DNA of 64,000 bases from Paenibacillus xylanexedens (GTDB lineage Bacteria > Bacillota > Bacilli > Paenibacillales > Paenibacillaceae), in NCBI RefSeq assembly GCF_007680605.1, contig NZ_VEIO01000008.1, forward strand, positions 1 to 64,000, written 5' to 3'. The notes under the pieces were generated by a model that had not been told where the DNA came from, did not search any database, and saw only the letters and a list, made by a program, of their open reading frames with translations. Position numbers and translations under genes: made by a program. Positions 61,868 to 64,000 of the stretch are shown here, piece after piece; the stretch's first letter is position 1; each line of letters opens with the position of its first letter.

Positions 61868-63712
61868 ATGTGCGGTATAACCGGCTTCGTACAGTGGAAT
61901 CGGGATTTGACACAGGAATCGGAGCTGCTCGTTCGGATGACGAATAGCTTATCGAACCGTGGCCCCGATGCTTCAGGTACATGGATTTCCAACCCCTGTG
62001 CTTTTGGACATCGCCGCCTCAGCGTAATGGACCCGGAGAACGGGGCACAGCCCATGCATGCCTTGCAAGGAGATTACTCCTATACCGTTGTGTATAACGG
62101 AGAACTATACAATGCACCCGAATTGAAAAAAGAGTTGCTTCAGCGTGGGCACCATTTCCGTACTCAATGTGACACAGAAGTTCTGCTCGCCTCATATATC
62201 GAATGGGGACCGGCATGTGTTGAAAAGTTTAACGGTATCTTTGCTTTTGCGATATGGGACGGCGCAAGAGAACAGGTCTTCATAGCCCGCGACCGGCTGG
62301 GCGTCAAACCTCTGTTTTACAGTAATGCAAAGGATACACTTATATTTGGTTCAGAACCCAAAGCGTTGCTCCTTCATCCAGATGTGGAAGCGGCCGTAGG
62401 ACCCGAAGGACTCGCCGAAGTATTTATTGTCGGACCTGCACGAACACCAGGACACGGTGTGTACTCTTCACTTCATGAACTGAAGCCCGCTCACGCCATG
62501 ATATACAGCCGGAATGGGATCAAGACCTATGCCTATTGGAAGTTGGAATCCGTGCAACACGAACATAATCTGGAAGAGACTGCAGTTGAAGTACGCCGTT
62601 TGTTACAGGATACGCTGGAACGCCAGTTAGCTTCCGATGTTCCTGTATGCTCTCTTTTATCCGGCGGCCTTGACTCCAGTGCCTTATCAGCTCTGGCTGT
62701 TGATTATTACAACCGGACAGGGCAAGGCCAAGTGAGTACGTATTCGGTTGATTATGTGGATAATGCGAAACACTTTCAAGCCCATTCCTTTCAGCCCGGG
62801 GCCGATGGCCCATGGATCCAGAGGATGGTGGATGAGCTCAAAACCGATCATCACTGGATCGAGATTGAAAATGGCGAACTCGTTCACGCACTTACTCAAG
62901 CTATGCTGGTAAGAGATTTGCCGGGTATGGCAGACGTCGACTCATCCTTGTATCTATTCTGTAAAGAGATCAAAAAAGGAGCGACTGTCGCCATCTCCGG
63001 CGAAGCTGCTGACGAGGTATTCGGCGGGTACCCATGGTTTCACCGAGATGAAATGCTGAATTCAGGTACATTCCCTTGGTCTGTAGCACCCGACATGCGA
63101 GCAGGGCTGTTATCTCCAGACATTCGGGAGTGGATCAGACCACTCGACTACCTTGCAGACCGATACTCGGATGCCGTAGCAGAGGTTCCACGACTGGAAG
63201 GGGAAACGGGGAAAACGGCTCAGATGCGTGTTATGTCTTACTTGAATATTACCCGTTTCATGCCTACACTGCTGGATCGCAAAGACCGGATGAGTATGGG
63301 CGCTGGTCTGGAAGTGCGCGTCCCTTATTGCGATCATCGGCTCATCCAATATGTGTTTAACATTCCCTGGGAAATGAAAATTACCGGTGGAAGAGAGAAA
63401 GGTATTTTGCGAAAAGCGCTTGAAGGTGTCCTGCCTGACGATGTGCTGTATCGTAAAAAGAGTCCATATCCCAAAACACATAATCCGCAGTATCTTGCAG
63501 CAGTCAAGCAGCAGGTTCTTGAAATACTGGATGATCCAACTTCGCCGATCCTGCCTCTAATCGACAAAGTACAGATTCGGAATCTCGCCTCTTCACCAGA
63601 TGCCTCATCCAATCTGCCGTGGTTTGGACAATTAATGTCAGGGCCACAGTTGTTTGCTTATTTGACTCAAATCAATAGCTGGCTGAAAACATATAACGTT
63701 GCGATCCGATGA
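61868..63712 (+). CDS. asnO: Asparagine synthetase (glutamine-hydrolysing), AsnO-like
   Basis: Makes asparagine from aspartate, ATP and glutamine. The nucleophile is C2 (MCGITGF) of an N-terminal class II glutaminase domain (about 1-200) with RGPDASG and YNGELYN. The ATP pyrophosphatase loop is LLSGGLDSSALSAL, and the C-terminal synthetase domain follows with SGEAADEVFGGYPWF. At 614 residues it equals B. subtilis AsnO (YisO), a sporulation-linked synthetase, better than AsnB or AsnH; this subtype is an inference. The ATG has AAAGGA upstream. Confidence 0.93.
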   Translation: MCGITGFVQWNRDLTQESELLVRMTNSLSNRGPDASGTWISNPCAFGHRRLSVMDPENGAQPMHALQGDYSYTVVYNGELYNAPELKKELLQRGHHFRTQCDTEVLLASYIEWGPACVEKFNGIFAFAIWDGAREQVFIARDRLGVKPLFYSNAKDTLIFGSEPKALLLHPDVEAAVGPEGLAEVFIVGPARTPGHGVYSSLHELKPAHAMIYSRNGIKTYAYWKLESVQHEHNLEETAVEVRRLLQDTLERQLASDVPVCSLLSGGLDSSALSALAVDYYNRTGQGQVSTYSVDYVDNAKHFQAHSFQPGADGPWIQRMVDELKTDHHWIEIENGELVHALTQAMLVRDLPGMADVDSSLYLFCKEIKKGATVAISGEAADEVFGGYPWFHRDEMLNSGTFPWSVAPDMRAGLLSPDIREWIRPLDYLADRYSDAVAEVPRLEGETGKTAQMRVMSYLNITRFMPTLLDRKDRMSMGAGLEVRVPYCDHRLIQYVFNIPWEMKITGGREKGILRKALEGVLPDDVLYRKKSPYPKTHNPQYLAAVKQQVLEILDDPTSPILPLIDKVQIRNLASSPDASSNLPWFGQLMSGPQLFAYLTQINSWLKTYNVAIR

Positions 63713-63740
63713 TTCAATTCGCTATCTTCACAACCGCAAT

Positions 63741-63781
63741 AAAAAATGCCCCGTACCATCAACATGGTGCAGGGCATTTCA
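63741..63781. terminator. Bidirectional terminator after asnO
   Basis: AAATGCCCcGTACCAT and ATGGTGCaGGGCATTT form a strong stem, with TTTTTTATT on the minus-strand side. It separates converging asnO and the chemotaxis gene. Confidence 0.8.
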
Positions 63782-63801
63782 CATATTTACCTTTTTTTCA
63801 T

Positions 63802-64000
63802 TTAAGAAACTTTAAAACGAGCAACAGACTGCTGTAACATCTCCGCCATAGATGAAAGATCATTCGCAGCCGATGCAATCTCTTGCATCGCAGACAATTG
63901 CTCTTCGGTTGTTGCACTTACTTCTTCTGTGCCCGCAGCCGCGTTCTCCGTTACATCCATGATTGATTTCATAGACGCATTAATCTGCTCTACGCCAGCA
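63802..64000 (-). CDS. Methyl-accepting chemotaxis protein, C-terminal part (cut by the window)
   Basis: Only the last 66 residues are visible, reading ...ASMKSIMDVTENAAAGTEEVSATTEEQ...SSMAEMLQQSVARFKVS. Such alanine/glutamate-rich coiled-coil sequence with EEQL and the ARFKV ending is typical of the C-terminal helices of methyl-accepting chemotaxis proteins. The signalling tip and N-terminus lie beyond position 64000. Confidence 0.85.
   Translation of the reverse strand, partial: AGVEQINASMKSIMDVTENAAAGTEEVSATTEEQLSAMQEIASAANDLSSMAEMLQQSVARFKVS

Overview
The window looks like a block of a low-to-mid GC Firmicute chromosome, most likely a Paenibacillus. This is an inference from gene content and order (spore genes safA, spoVID, spoIVFA/FB, spo0B, SPOR-type spoIIB and lonB mixed with mreBCD-minCD, hem, lon-clp and ribosomal genes), not from 16S, which lies just outside the left edge. 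Almost all genes from 1 to about 51.6 kb are on the minus strand, the same direction as an rRNA operon whose leader and two tandem promoters occupy the first 390 bases.

Layout from left to right: rrn leader; safA (spore coat); ilvE-pheA-thrB-thrC-hom with pheB (branched-chain, phenylalanine and threonine synthesis); obg and spo0B; rpmA-prp-rplU with an L21 leader; rng; spoIVFB-spoIVFA; minD-minC; mreD-mreC-mreB; radC, maf, a DUF4321 membrane protein, a SpoIIB-like SPOR protein; murC-folC; valS with a T-box leader; spoVID; an RluA-type pseudouridine synthase; hemL, hemB, a cobA-hemD fusion, hemC, a siroheme dehydrogenase, hemX, hemA; engB, lonA, lonB; ispG; clpX, clpP, tig; and a ysoA-like gene. 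Transcription therefore runs from ysoA/tig towards rrn. Many units end in clear hairpin-plus-T terminators.

From 51.6 to 60.2 kb the picture changes. Two tRNA-Arg(TCT) genes face each other across about 7.3 kb. Each is followed by about 485 bp of nearly identical sequence, so together they form a long inverted repeat that starts exactly at the tRNA 5' ends. Inside it are an MFS transporter, a large secreted subtilisin-like protease with two chitinase-like C-terminal modules, and a SAM methyltransferase. The left arm also carries a 53-bp direct duplication of the tRNA 3' end and terminator. This invertible-looking cassette is the most unusual structure here. The second is a palindromic 190-240 bp element present twice in the hem region.

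The right end holds a DUF4870 membrane protein, two small proteins of unknown function, an AsnO-type asparagine synthetase, and the C-terminus of a methyl-accepting chemotaxis protein cut by the window edge. I found no CRISPR array, no prophage and no transposase gene.
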